Of a stretch of DNA of 64,000 nt, positions 50,201 to 56,800 are shown in pieces. Made by a program: the position numbers and the translations under genes. The notes under the pieces were generated by a model, which saw only the letters and a program-made list of their open reading frames with translations, made no database searches and was not told the origin of the DNA. How positions within the stretch are numbered: the stretch's first letter is position 1; each line of letters begins with the position of its first letter. The stretch is taken from contig CM032664.1 of the NCBI GenBank assembly GCA_019095985.1, forward strand, positions 26,438,793 through 26,502,792. The letters are read 5' to 3'. The DNA comes from Streblospio benedicti. Its lineage: Eukaryota > Annelida > Polychaeta > Spionida > Spionidae.

Positions 50201-50638
50201 TTTCCATCTTTCTGATCATTGTTGTCACCCACGTGCATACTGTACATCAGTGAGGGATGGTTTTCAGTTTTCATCTGAAGTTTAATTCCTTGCCAATTTA
50301 AAAATACTATTCTGCACATGCTACATGTAATTTAATGAATAACTCACTTGAAAATCACGTCTTGAAATTATTATTACTTGCTGTCATCTTTCTGTCTTTA
50401 CTGTATTTGAACGTTAACTTTTTGTAAGTTTGTAAGAGTAAATATTGATTACAATGTAAATTAATTGTAAGAACGTTTGTATTTGGGAGTATGTTAATCA
50501 GAATATGACCTTAATCAGTACCTTAACCTGAATTTTTTTTCAGTGAAACCAACAATTAGAGAATTATTAAAGAACGTCTTCCAAAAAATATCCCACGTCA
50601 ATAATGAGGAGGAGATCAAGAAGATACTTTATTCATAG
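35157..50638 (+). CDS. RECQL5: RecQ-type DNA helicase RECQL5 (whole gene, 18 coding exons)
   Basis: ATP-dependent 3'-5' DNA helicase of the nucleus. In vertebrates RECQL5 limits RAD51 filaments and binds RNA polymerase II. Exons: 35157-35265, 36971-37629, 38000-38078, 38334-38472, 38853-39015, 39291-39373, 40224-40373, 40602-40682, 41963-42098, 42623-42715, 43573-43742, 44549-45418, 46520-46589, 48016-48653, 48836-48978, 49298-49431, 50106-50175, 50544-50638. They sum to 3882 nt, 1293 residues; every phase agrees. Seen: Walker A MPTGAGKS (45-52), DEAH (150-153), LTATAT, motif [12 protein letters not shown] (345-354), Zn site C412-x15-C-x3-C-x2-C, KIX/IRI-like helices (about 554-640), acidic and Ser/Pro-rich inserts, SRI domain at the C-terminus. 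Longer than human RECQL5 (991) mainly through low-complexity inserts. The ATG at 35157 has A at -3 and G at +4. Confidence 0.97.
35266..36970 (+). other. RECQL5: RECQL5 intron 1
   Basis: Holds the antisense LINE endonuclease fragment (36396-36680) and, at 35630-35900, a G-rich block with long G runs that I cannot classify. Confidence 0.7.
36396..36680 (-). mobile_element. LINE endonuclease-domain fragment
   Basis: A 94-codon open stretch on the minus strand with [20 protein letters not shown] and [20 protein letters not shown], matching the GGDFN...PTR..NxLDLxxTNxPSL core of the apurinic-like endonuclease of CR1/Jockey LINEs. It lies in RECQL5 intron 1, antisense. It could belong to the same insertion as the RT at 33600-34610, but RECQL5 exon 1 lies between them. 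Confidence 0.8.
36971..37629 (+). CDS. RECQL5: RECQL5 exon 2: helicase domain 1
   Basis: Motif [55 protein letters not shown] and ALTATAT. Acceptor TTTTTGCAG, donor TGG^GTAAGT. Confidence 0.98.
38000..38078 (+). CDS. RECQL5: RECQL5 exon 3
   Basis: [20 protein letters not shown] then SRLSRKG, matching [17 protein letters not shown]. Acceptor CTTTTCCAG, donor AAG^GTATTT. Confidence 0.95.
38160..38210 (+). repeat. Intronic polypyrimidine tract
   Basis: C/T-only runs in RECQL5 intron 3, about 130 nt before exon 4. Low complexity, no other content. Confidence 0.7.
38334..38472 (+). CDS. RECQL5: RECQL5 exon 4: helicase domain 2
   Basis: [34 protein letters not shown] and VDKANVR; helicase motifs IV-V. 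Donor CG^GTACAA. Confidence 0.96.
38853..39015 (+). CDS. RECQL5: RECQL5 exon 5: motif VI
   Basis: [40 protein letters not shown] and TVAFLIKKE. Motif VI has Ala where most RecQ proteins have Ser (QESGRAGRDG). Acceptor GTTTATAG, donor TGT^GTGAGT. Confidence 0.95.
39291..39373 (+). CDS. RECQL5: RECQL5 exon 6
   Basis: [20 protein letters not shown] then VKMVEEP; the helical segment preceding the Zn-binding Cys cluster. Acceptor GCTTACAG, donor CA^GTGAGC. Confidence 0.92.
39374..40223 (+). other. RECQL5: RECQL5 intron 6
   Basis: AT-rich; its only striking content is the 38-bp perfect palindrome at 39978-40015. Confidence 0.8.
39978..40015. repeat. Perfect 38-bp palindrome
   Basis: TCATAGTCTCTAGTGTTCT is followed immediately by its exact reverse complement, with no spacer. 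Confidence 0.95.
40224..40373 (+). CDS. RECQL5: RECQL5 exon 7: Zn-binding motif
   Basis: [20 protein letters not shown] then [13 protein letters not shown]. Cys spacing C-x15-C-x3-C-x2-C is identical to human RECQL5. Donor AAG^GTACGC. Confidence 0.97.
40602..40682 (+). CDS. RECQL5: RECQL5 exon 8
   Basis: [20 protein letters not shown] then GRKGAK, matching FDPELYEGGRKGYG. Ends at AAAGT^GTAAGT, a strong donor. Confidence 0.92.
41594..41855. mobile_element. hAT-like MITE in RECQL5 intron 8
   Basis: Ends CAGGGCCACAAATA and (reversed) CAGGGCCACAGATA. CAGGG termini are typical of hAT. AATAC occurs at both flanks, a possible imperfect target duplication. No transposase. Confidence 0.7.
41963..42098 (+). 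CDS. RECQL5: RECQL5 exon 9
   Basis: [20 protein letters not shown], then [20 protein letters not shown] and KKRNK. Gly/Arg then acidic and basic linker, in the position of human DFSRYDEGSGG...HKREWNLF. Acceptor TTGCAG, donor AAG^GTTTTC. Confidence 0.88.
42623..42715 (+). CDS. RECQL5: RECQL5 exon 10
   Basis: [20 protein letters not shown] then [11 protein letters not shown], matching [23 protein letters not shown]. Phase 0-0; donor AAA^GTGAGT. Confidence 0.95.
42971..43163. mobile_element. Short MITE, TAA target duplication, in RECQL5 intron 10
   Basis: GGGACCATTCATT and (reversed) GGGACTGTTCATTATTTATG are terminal inverted repeats flanked by TAA on both sides. The interior repeats GCCAACTTTGTACATG-like units. 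The 3-bp duplication suggests PIF/Harbinger. Confidence 0.65.
43204..43535 (+). mobile_element. tRNA-derived SINE, copy 1
   Basis: Pol III-like head with an A box (TGACCGAGTGAAT) and B box (GGTTCGATTCC), then a body shared with 45858-46185 (CACTGCTCCATGGTACC, AATAGGTACAGGTCAGGC, GTCTGCGCTACG) and a tail of CATTTACA repeats. The head resembles tRNA-Ser/Leu. Ends just before RECQL5 exon 11. Confidence 0.8.
43573..43742 (+). CDS. RECQL5: RECQL5 exon 11: internal RNAPII-interaction (KIX) region
   Basis: [20 protein letters not shown] ... [14 protein letters not shown], matching AREHCLRLLEEAL...EHEAYRSTKVANLYK of the human IRI/KIX region. Acceptor TCCCCCAG, donor AG^GTATAG. Confidence 0.94.
43772..43904 (+). 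repeat. 71-bp tandem duplication in RECQL5 intron 11
   Basis: GTTTGAATCCAAAATTTATT begins at 43772 and again at 43843; the two copies are nearly identical. Confidence 0.9.
44549..45418 (+). CDS. RECQL5: RECQL5 exon 12: acidic linker
   Basis: Starts [16 protein letters not shown] (human KASVLKKVADIHRASK), then about 260 poorly conserved acidic Ser/Thr/Asp-rich residues, likely disordered. Contains KIRYFFES, which recalls the RFF segment of human RECQL5, and [16 protein letters not shown] near its end, an RVxF-like PP1 docking sequence. Donor CGG^GTAAAA. Confidence 0.93.
45858..46185 (+). mobile_element. tRNA-derived SINE, copy 2
   Basis: Head GTGTGGCCGAGTGGATAGGG (A box) and GGGTTTGATTCCC (B box) followed by the same body as 43204-43535. 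Lies in RECQL5 intron 12, sense orientation. Directly followed by LINE 3' sequence. Confidence 0.85.
46195..46500 (+). mobile_element. LINE ORF2 C-terminus and 3' tail
   Basis: Plus-strand reading [20 protein letters not shown] then [14 protein letters not shown] and stop is the conserved C-terminal signature of CR1/L2-type LINE ORF2. It is followed by a short 3' UTR and an ATT microsatellite end. It abuts SINE copy 2. Confidence 0.8.
46520..46589 (+). CDS. RECQL5: RECQL5 exon 13
   Basis: [20 protein letters not shown] then PIQ. Supported by acceptor GTGTAGCAG, donor CAG^GTAACC and exact phase with both neighbours rather than by conservation. Confidence 0.8.
47011..47035. repeat. Short inverted repeat
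   Basis: TTTTCTTGAG and CTCAAGAAAA separated by four bases in RECQL5 intron 13. Confidence 0.7.
47395..47720 (+). repeat. Degenerate C-rich minisatellite in RECQL5 intron 13
   Basis: A GGTCCAGAACAGATTAAATG-like core recurs about four times (near 47400, 47497, 47560, 47685) between C-rich stretches. No coding potential seen. Confidence 0.65.
48016..48653 (+). CDS. RECQL5: RECQL5 exon 14: basic and proline-rich insert
   Basis: Begins [17 protein letters not shown], has [15 protein letters not shown] (nuclear localisation-like) and several runs of six or more prolines between Ser-rich stretches; about 212 residues. This accounts for much of the extra length over human RECQL5. Donor CG^GTAGGT. 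Confidence 0.88.
48836..48978 (+). CDS. RECQL5: RECQL5 exon 15: serine-rich linker
   Basis: [20 protein letters not shown], a second Ser run, then [13 protein letters not shown]. Low complexity, but phase and splice sites fit. Donor CAG^GTAAAG. Confidence 0.85.
49298..49431 (+). CDS. RECQL5: RECQL5 exon 16: start of SRI domain
   Basis: [20 protein letters not shown] then NRFASK, matching [22 protein letters not shown] of the human Set2-Rpb1-interacting domain, which binds the phosphorylated RNA polymerase II tail. Donor AAG^GTATGC. Confidence 0.95.
49432..50105 (+). other. RECQL5: RECQL5 intron 16
   Basis: AT-rich intron; I see no repeat or gene in it. Confidence 0.7.
50106..50175 (+). CDS. 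RECQL5: RECQL5 exon 17: SRI domain
   Basis: [20 protein letters not shown] then PSN, matching [20 protein letters not shown]. Donor ATA^GTGAGT. Confidence 0.94.
50544..50638 (+). CDS. RECQL5: RECQL5 exon 18: end of SRI domain and stop
   Basis: [20 protein letters not shown] then [10 protein letters not shown] and TAG. Takes the position of human [20 protein letters not shown]. Acceptor TTTTTTTCAG. Confidence 0.9.
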
Positions 50639-50930
50639 CTCTTCTATGAAAGTTTGTGATTTATAAGACTAAAGATTTATGAAATGATACGAAAAGGTCA
50701 TTTTATTTTAGAGTTAAAAATACATTGACAAGAGTGTATTTTTCTCCCATAAAATAGTTTAGAAAATATGATGAAAAAAAAGAATGATGAATGTGGTATT
50801 GAGTTAGTAGGTTTGTGAAAGGTAGCATTTTTTCGGTATGTTGCAATATATTCAATTAAATAAGTGCTTGCAAAAATTGCCTTGCATTTGTTTTAGTAAA
50901 CAAAGCGTAATATTCGTCGCGATCACTATT

Positions 50931-50936
50931 AATAAA
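50931..50936 (+). promoter_or_regulatory. RECQL5: Candidate RECQL5 poly(A) signal
   Basis: AATAAA 293 nt after the RECQL5 stop, just before the inverted-repeat element. Plausible, but only a hexamer match. Confidence 0.45.
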
Positions 50937-50990
50937 CACCTCATTGATTTATCTTTATGAAGACTGTTTTTAGTAGTAGGAATATCCATT

Positions 50991-51378
50991 TGGTAGAGAT
51001 TTAATGACACTACCACTTACATTTTTACATTGACTTAACGTTGCAGTCACCATCACGGGACCTTCAACAGAAGTGACTTCTTCTGGTCTATCTTGATGAC
51101 GTCACATGGCGCTTCGTCTGACAGGTGGAATTCCCGTCAGACAGCAGAAGCAATAGAGATCTACAAGCACCAACCGCAGCTAAACCTCAACCAAGGCAAG
51201 AGCATCCCCCCGACCCTCCTCCATCTGCTGTCTGACGGGAATTCCACCTGTCAGACGAAGCGCCATGTGACGTCATCAAGATAGACTAGAAGTCACTTCT
51301 GTTGAAGGTCGCGTGATGGTGACTGCAACGTTAAGTCAATGTAAAAATGTAAGTGGTAGTGTCATTAAATCTCAACCA
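50991..51378. mobile_element. Long foldback element 3' of RECQL5
   Basis: Arms 50991-51147 and 51225-51378 are near-perfect inverted copies of about 155 bp, with a 77-bp loop. A 13-bp direct repeat ACCTCATTGATTT occurs outside both sides (50938-50950 and 51380-51392), suggesting an insertion with target duplication. The arms contain GTGACGTCATCAAG and GGAATTCC motifs. No reading frame beyond the symmetry. Confidence 0.85.
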
Positions 51379-51713
51379 AACCTCATTGATTTCTTGTAGA
51401 AATTACAATGTTTAGGATACTTAATTTGTAAAGAATTGGATGTGTTTTATCCAATTTTTGATGTACTATGTATGTCGATACATATGAAGCATTTGATCAT
51501 AAGCACAACCAGTACTTATTTTAGTAATATCTTTCATTTTACCAATACAAATCAGCAGTACATTTTGTTTTCCCCCTGTAGATTATGAATGTAATCTGTG
51601 ATTGGTGTCGTAAGATATAGTGTCCATGAATGAAATTGTTGATAATTTTATTACAAAAGAGTATTTGTAAAAAATGTAATTATACTTTTAATATAGAGCA
51701 TCGATGGCACTGT

Positions 51714-51823
51714 CCAGCCATACACACAATCCATGAATTTTACATACGACGTGAACTCCCTGTTATAGAGGTCACTAAATTATCACATCATACGTAAAAT
51801 TCACGGATTGTGTGTATGGCCAG
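51714..51823. repeat. Second inverted repeat between RECQL5 and FAM114A
   Basis: CCATACACACAATCCATGAA near 51718 pairs with TTCACGGATTGTGTGTATGG near 51800; arms about 36 bp, about 38 bp between them. Few mismatches. Confidence 0.8.
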
Positions 51824-52579
51824 TTTTAGCGATTGGTGATCTAGCCTATTTTGCTATGTTGACATATTCATTATTTACACAATTGTTATGGGTTAAGAGG
51901 CTTTTCAAACCCACAGCCGATGAGTATTTCATTGCCCACTGTATAGAAAAAATGGAATTAAATTTGAAAAGAGGCCAAAAAAAGATATAAGGCTTAAGGA
52001 AATATGTGAATGTATATTAAGTTAATGTTAAATTTATTATCAGAGTTTATTAGGATGAAATTGGCATTTTCTGTTTGTCTGTCCATGATTGACTGAGTGC
52101 GAGGAACATTAAATAGAGACTGAAAATGCAATTGTCTGGCTAGGCGGTCTGTACAGATTTATTTTTGCTGCTTATGAATGCAATTGCTGTGTAAAAATAA
52201 AATGGTCCAAATATTTTAACATTTATTTCATTTCACCACAACACATGATTTAGCACCCTAGATTAACATCTGAGAAGCTCATCTAACACCAAAACATTCA
52301 CACAAGATTATTACCATGAAATATCACTACCAAGATCTATGTATGGCAACAGCCCATGACATAACTTACTCTTAATTTCAGACAGAAAAATGTTTCTCAT
52401 GAACTGGTGGTCTGTGGTGTTGACCGCTTTGTCATGTTATTAGAGATTCAGCTGGGGCTTTCTTTCGACACCAGCTCAACATTTCAAACAAATTTGACGT
52501 GGCACAATTTTTAATATAAATTAAACATTAAATTACTGTAGTCATTTTTATCCCAATTAACAACAGACAAATTATTGAC

Positions 52580-52745
52580 AAAAAAGGATTCTTTCTCCAA
52601 GTCTGCTGTGACTCTAACCCTGGGCCACTTCCAATAGCCAGTTCACCAAGTACTTTGTGGTAGTGGTCCAAGGTTCGAGTCCTGGCATAGACTATGTGAT
52701 ATGGCCCTATAGACTTGGAGAAAGAATTCTCTTGATGTCAATACT
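52580..52745. repeat. Inverted-repeat-bounded segment with a tRNA-like B box
   Basis: GATTCTTTCTCCAAGTCT near 52590 mirrors AGACTTGGAGAAAGAATTCT near 52709. Between them GGTTCGAGTCC (52672-52682) matches a Pol III B box. I could not define a matching A box, so a SINE or tRNA relic is only a suggestion. Confidence 0.5.
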
Positions 52746-53749
52746 CACACCCAAGTCCATCAATTCCAATATATGTGATGTATAAGACAAATTATTATTC
52801 AAATTTTATACAAATGTAACATGGAAACCAATTAAAAAAGTTTAACAGAGCAGCAAAACTAAATTATTAACAAAAATAAATTGTAAACAGTATCACTCAT
52901 ATTACCGGGCAAAACTTTATAAATCACATTGAAATTCCACTAATTAGAACGTCAAGACATTTTTTACTACTATTGTGCGACCTTCGTGCCTCACATACAA
53001 AATGGCAATAGACACCTAAACAACCACGGGCAAATTTTACCAGTAAATTATTCTACTAACATGTAAACTGCATATCTTATGGCACATACTACAATATTGT
53101 AAAACTAGGATATTTCGTGGCTATTAAATTTTGCGATTTTCATCTATAAATTATTTTGCGACTATTTAATTTTGCGATTTTGGTCCATCCTGGGCCTACT
53201 TTACATTGACTATCAATGTTTGCTGACTATTTAAATTTGTGTTTTTACACCTACCCACGAAATTCGCAACTTATATGGTGCGGAAACATTTCTAGCTTTA
53301 CAATACTTTGAATTACAAGATAACATCCCCCCCACATGATCAATAAGTATAAATTATATATTTACAATTAATTCAAGTGATACAAGTTCTATAAACTAGT
53401 GAAAAAGTCTTGTGCTATGTAGTTGCTATTCTATCTGAATGCCTATTTGTATTTAAGTAATTATTTTACATTTACACAATTAGCTCAATTTGTACCAGCT
53501 GACATTTTATAAGAAAGACAAAGCTCAGACCTTGACAATGTAAATGCTGGGTACCAAGGATAATACTTAAAATAAAACATGAGATTGTCCAATAGAACGC
53601 ATATTGAAACACAACATTCAACTTTGTCAACATGCATGAAAAGAATGAAATCAACATTCTTGAAAATAATATGGCAGTATAAATAACGTTTCTTGCATAT
53701 ATCTACAATGAATATACACATATATAATGCATACAATGAGTATCTAGCT

Positions 53750-53848
53750 TCATGAGGATGCAGAAGCCGTGGAATCTAAAGCAGCTTGTTGGAAAACTGG
53801 CAGCAGAAGTTGGAATGCATCTTGAATGTAGGTGCTGCTGTTAGTCGC
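53750..53848 (-). CDS. FAM114A: FAM114A exon 12: C-terminus
   Basis: ATNSSTYIQDAFQLLLPVFQ then QAALDSTASASS and stop; the NS.SYIQDAFQLLLPV block is the best-conserved part of the family. Acceptor ATTTTCAG. Confidence 0.96.
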   Translation of the reverse strand, partial: ATNSSTYIQDAFQLLLPVFQQAALDSTASASS

Positions 53849-56800
53849 CTGAAAATAAAACGAAATGGAGCTGGTGAAAGTCGAACTTGATAGAGGAAAA
53901 ACGTAGTAATAGCAGGGCCACAGCCAGGATTGCAAAAAAGAGGAGGCAAATATGTTGGGCAAAGGTGCAGGCAATTGCTGTAGCCGCGCAGCTTTTCTAG
54001 GGGGTAATGGGGGCATGCCCCACACACCCTCAATATTTTCTTTTCTATCTAGGCCCTTTTTCATGCTTCTGAGGTTCAGAAATAAAACACAGCAATTGAT
54101 TAAGAAGGCAGATGTTTCCTTGGTTAAAAATAGAAGAGTACGTTTGTCAAGTATGGATATAGATGCTTTTCAAATTTGTAGCGAGTTTGATTTGTGTGAC
54201 ATGAATATATAATGTTTGAAGCATAAAAAATGAATTTGTTAACACTCAGTTTCATTCAGGGTTTACAAAAAAAATCTCCCCCAAAACCGAGGAGGCAATT
54301 GCCTCCCCTGCTTCATATGTAGTTACAGCCCTAAATAGTAAATGGCCATTACGATCCATGAATATGGTACCAAGGTCATGATGTTCTCCTTTTTCATGAT
54401 TTATATTTTGCTGATGTATATGCACTCCTACTAAGTTCCAATATTTGAAAGCACTACAGTACTATTGCACATTCACAGAGAATAGCAAAAGCTGTTGTAA
54501 TGTTCTCTGATGAAGAAAATAATCTATACTGTTTGATGTTGTATTCAGAGCGTAAGTTGTATACACTTGATTCATTGGACTATTATTGATTCAAAAGATG
54601 ACATTTTAATTAACACTTGCAAATTCAATAACATTGCTCAATCTCAGAATGATAATGTAAATCGATTTCTATAAAATGAATATTCCAAGCATTTACACTT
54701 TTATTTCTTCATTATATTTTGATTTTCTATATTCATTATGCTCATAAATTGATATTTGTAAAACGTTTTTATAAAAAAATAACAAAATGCTTTTTTACAT
54801 ACCTCTAAATATACACTGGTCATGAGGGGATTAATAGAATCTGGATCTTCTGAATCATCCTAAAAAAGTAAATATGAATTACCAGGTACTCTATTATATT
54901 GTCTGTATTAAGTCAGCCCATCAGCCTGGAGGGCCGGACCCTAAGCTTCCATTCTATCATTCCTTGCAAAAAAATCTTTTAATAGTTTGCACAGGCGAGT
55001 CAATTATACGATATCATTCTGGTCTCACAACCTTGCATGCATGAGTTAGCACAGTAAACATGCCACATATAGTCCAAATTCTAACTAATATTTGACAAAC
55101 TTATAGTTGCTGGATTTGTTATTAAAACAAGAAACAATTCAATAAAAATATTCAAGCGCCATATAAATAAGAAGAATAAGTATAATTAGACAAATAAGTT
55201 ATGATGCTTTTAACAAAATCCCACTAATGACTTACCGCTGCTGTATTGAGACACTCCGAGAATCTTGAGGACAGCATCCCCACTTCAGCACACAGGGTTT
55301 GGTCACACTAAAATGATTAATTCTGATTTTTATATGTTCACTAAACATTACAGTTGAATCCCAGGGGAATAGGAACAAGAATTTCTAAAAGGAACCAAAC
55401 AAAAGTTATGCTTTCATCAACGGAGAAAGCACAAGATATAATACACTCCTTAGACCCCCCACTAAAGTATACCAGTGCTGTGTGGGAATGGTACCTGGTG
55501 CTCAAACTATCGGCAGTTTACGTTCGTCGTCGAGATTCTTATGTAATTTTGATTTATAAACAATAGAAATATATGAAATATTTTACCAAATTATCAAAAT
55601 ATAATTCTGTTCTGTCATTTCAAATACTAGAAGAATGATAATTAGTAAAGTAGTTATAATTTCTGACTTATTTTGGTGACTTTACAGCTGGTTCAACATT
55701 TAAAACATTGCTCAAACTATTCAACAACTTATTGTTTGACTCATATAAAAGAAGTCATTCTGAAAACACAAATTCATAGTTTGATGAATTAACAAAATTA
55801 CTAATGTTCATAGAGCAAATATTGAGACATCTAAACTTATTGTTTCATTCCCCAAAACATATAGTTTTTTAAGAACTAAGATTAAATTCTGTTTTAATTC
55901 TGTTGTTCGTCATTATAGCGAATGCCTTGGAAATAAGAACTAAATTTTCTAAAAAAATGATTTCATAATTTGAAGAACAAGCCTATAGTTTAGCACGGTC
56001 CCGTTAATAGATTAGATAATGTTTTTGTTAAGAGACAAGGAAAAATGTTGACTAAATCACCCCCACACTTCCAGCACGACTTTTTTGGTCACACTAAGCC
56101 CATAACAGCCTGTTTTTAAAATGTCCCTACTGCTTAGTGTCTTGCTAATGCCTCACACAAGTAGATTGTTAAACAGACTGGCGTGTGCCCTGCATACAAG
56201 CAAATTTCAAACAATGTGAGTGCAGAAAAGATATGGCGTTCATTGACAGCCAACTATACCACAACTGGAACCACTGCTTACAGTTACGTCTGTTGAGTGG
56301 CCATCAGTCTTACAATTTTCAAAATTATTGTTCACAAAAGTAACTCCTGGAGAGTTTTTGTATTACGTCAAAAAAATCATGCCACTAATTTTATTAATCT
56401 AAAAATCATTGTCTGATGTATTTAATTTTATTTTTTTTTAAAATAGTTTGGAACCCTCCACTGCTCTCCTTGGAATATTCCATCAACTTCTTGTTGGTGA
56501 TACATGTAGATGTACTTACTTCTTAAGCATCAATCTATTAGTAAACATAAAATTATGATTTCAAGTCAATAATCAATTAAAAATGAGCTTTAAATATAAA
56601 ATCTATTATAAAACCAATCAAGCTCATTTACATCAGTTCGATTCTAACAACAAAGCGGTAACATACAATAGAGCCTCTCTCTTGGGACCAATTTGGGACC
56701 AGTGTTAGTTGGTCTCAACAGAGAGGTGGTCTCTATACTGGAGCTCATTTTGTTAGCTTTATGAAGTTTTGGGACAGTAAAAAGTGGTCTTATTATATCA

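Larger units (their letters stand above)
50639..53749. other. Convergent intergenic region RECQL5 / FAM114A
   Basis: Contains the 3' UTRs of both genes (RECQL5 from the left, FAM114A from the right) and the inverted repeats listed separately. No additional gene seen. Confidence 0.75.

Noticed and set aside
53952-54212. 86-codon plus-strand frame
   Set aside because: Lies inside an hAT-like MITE and resembles nothing known.
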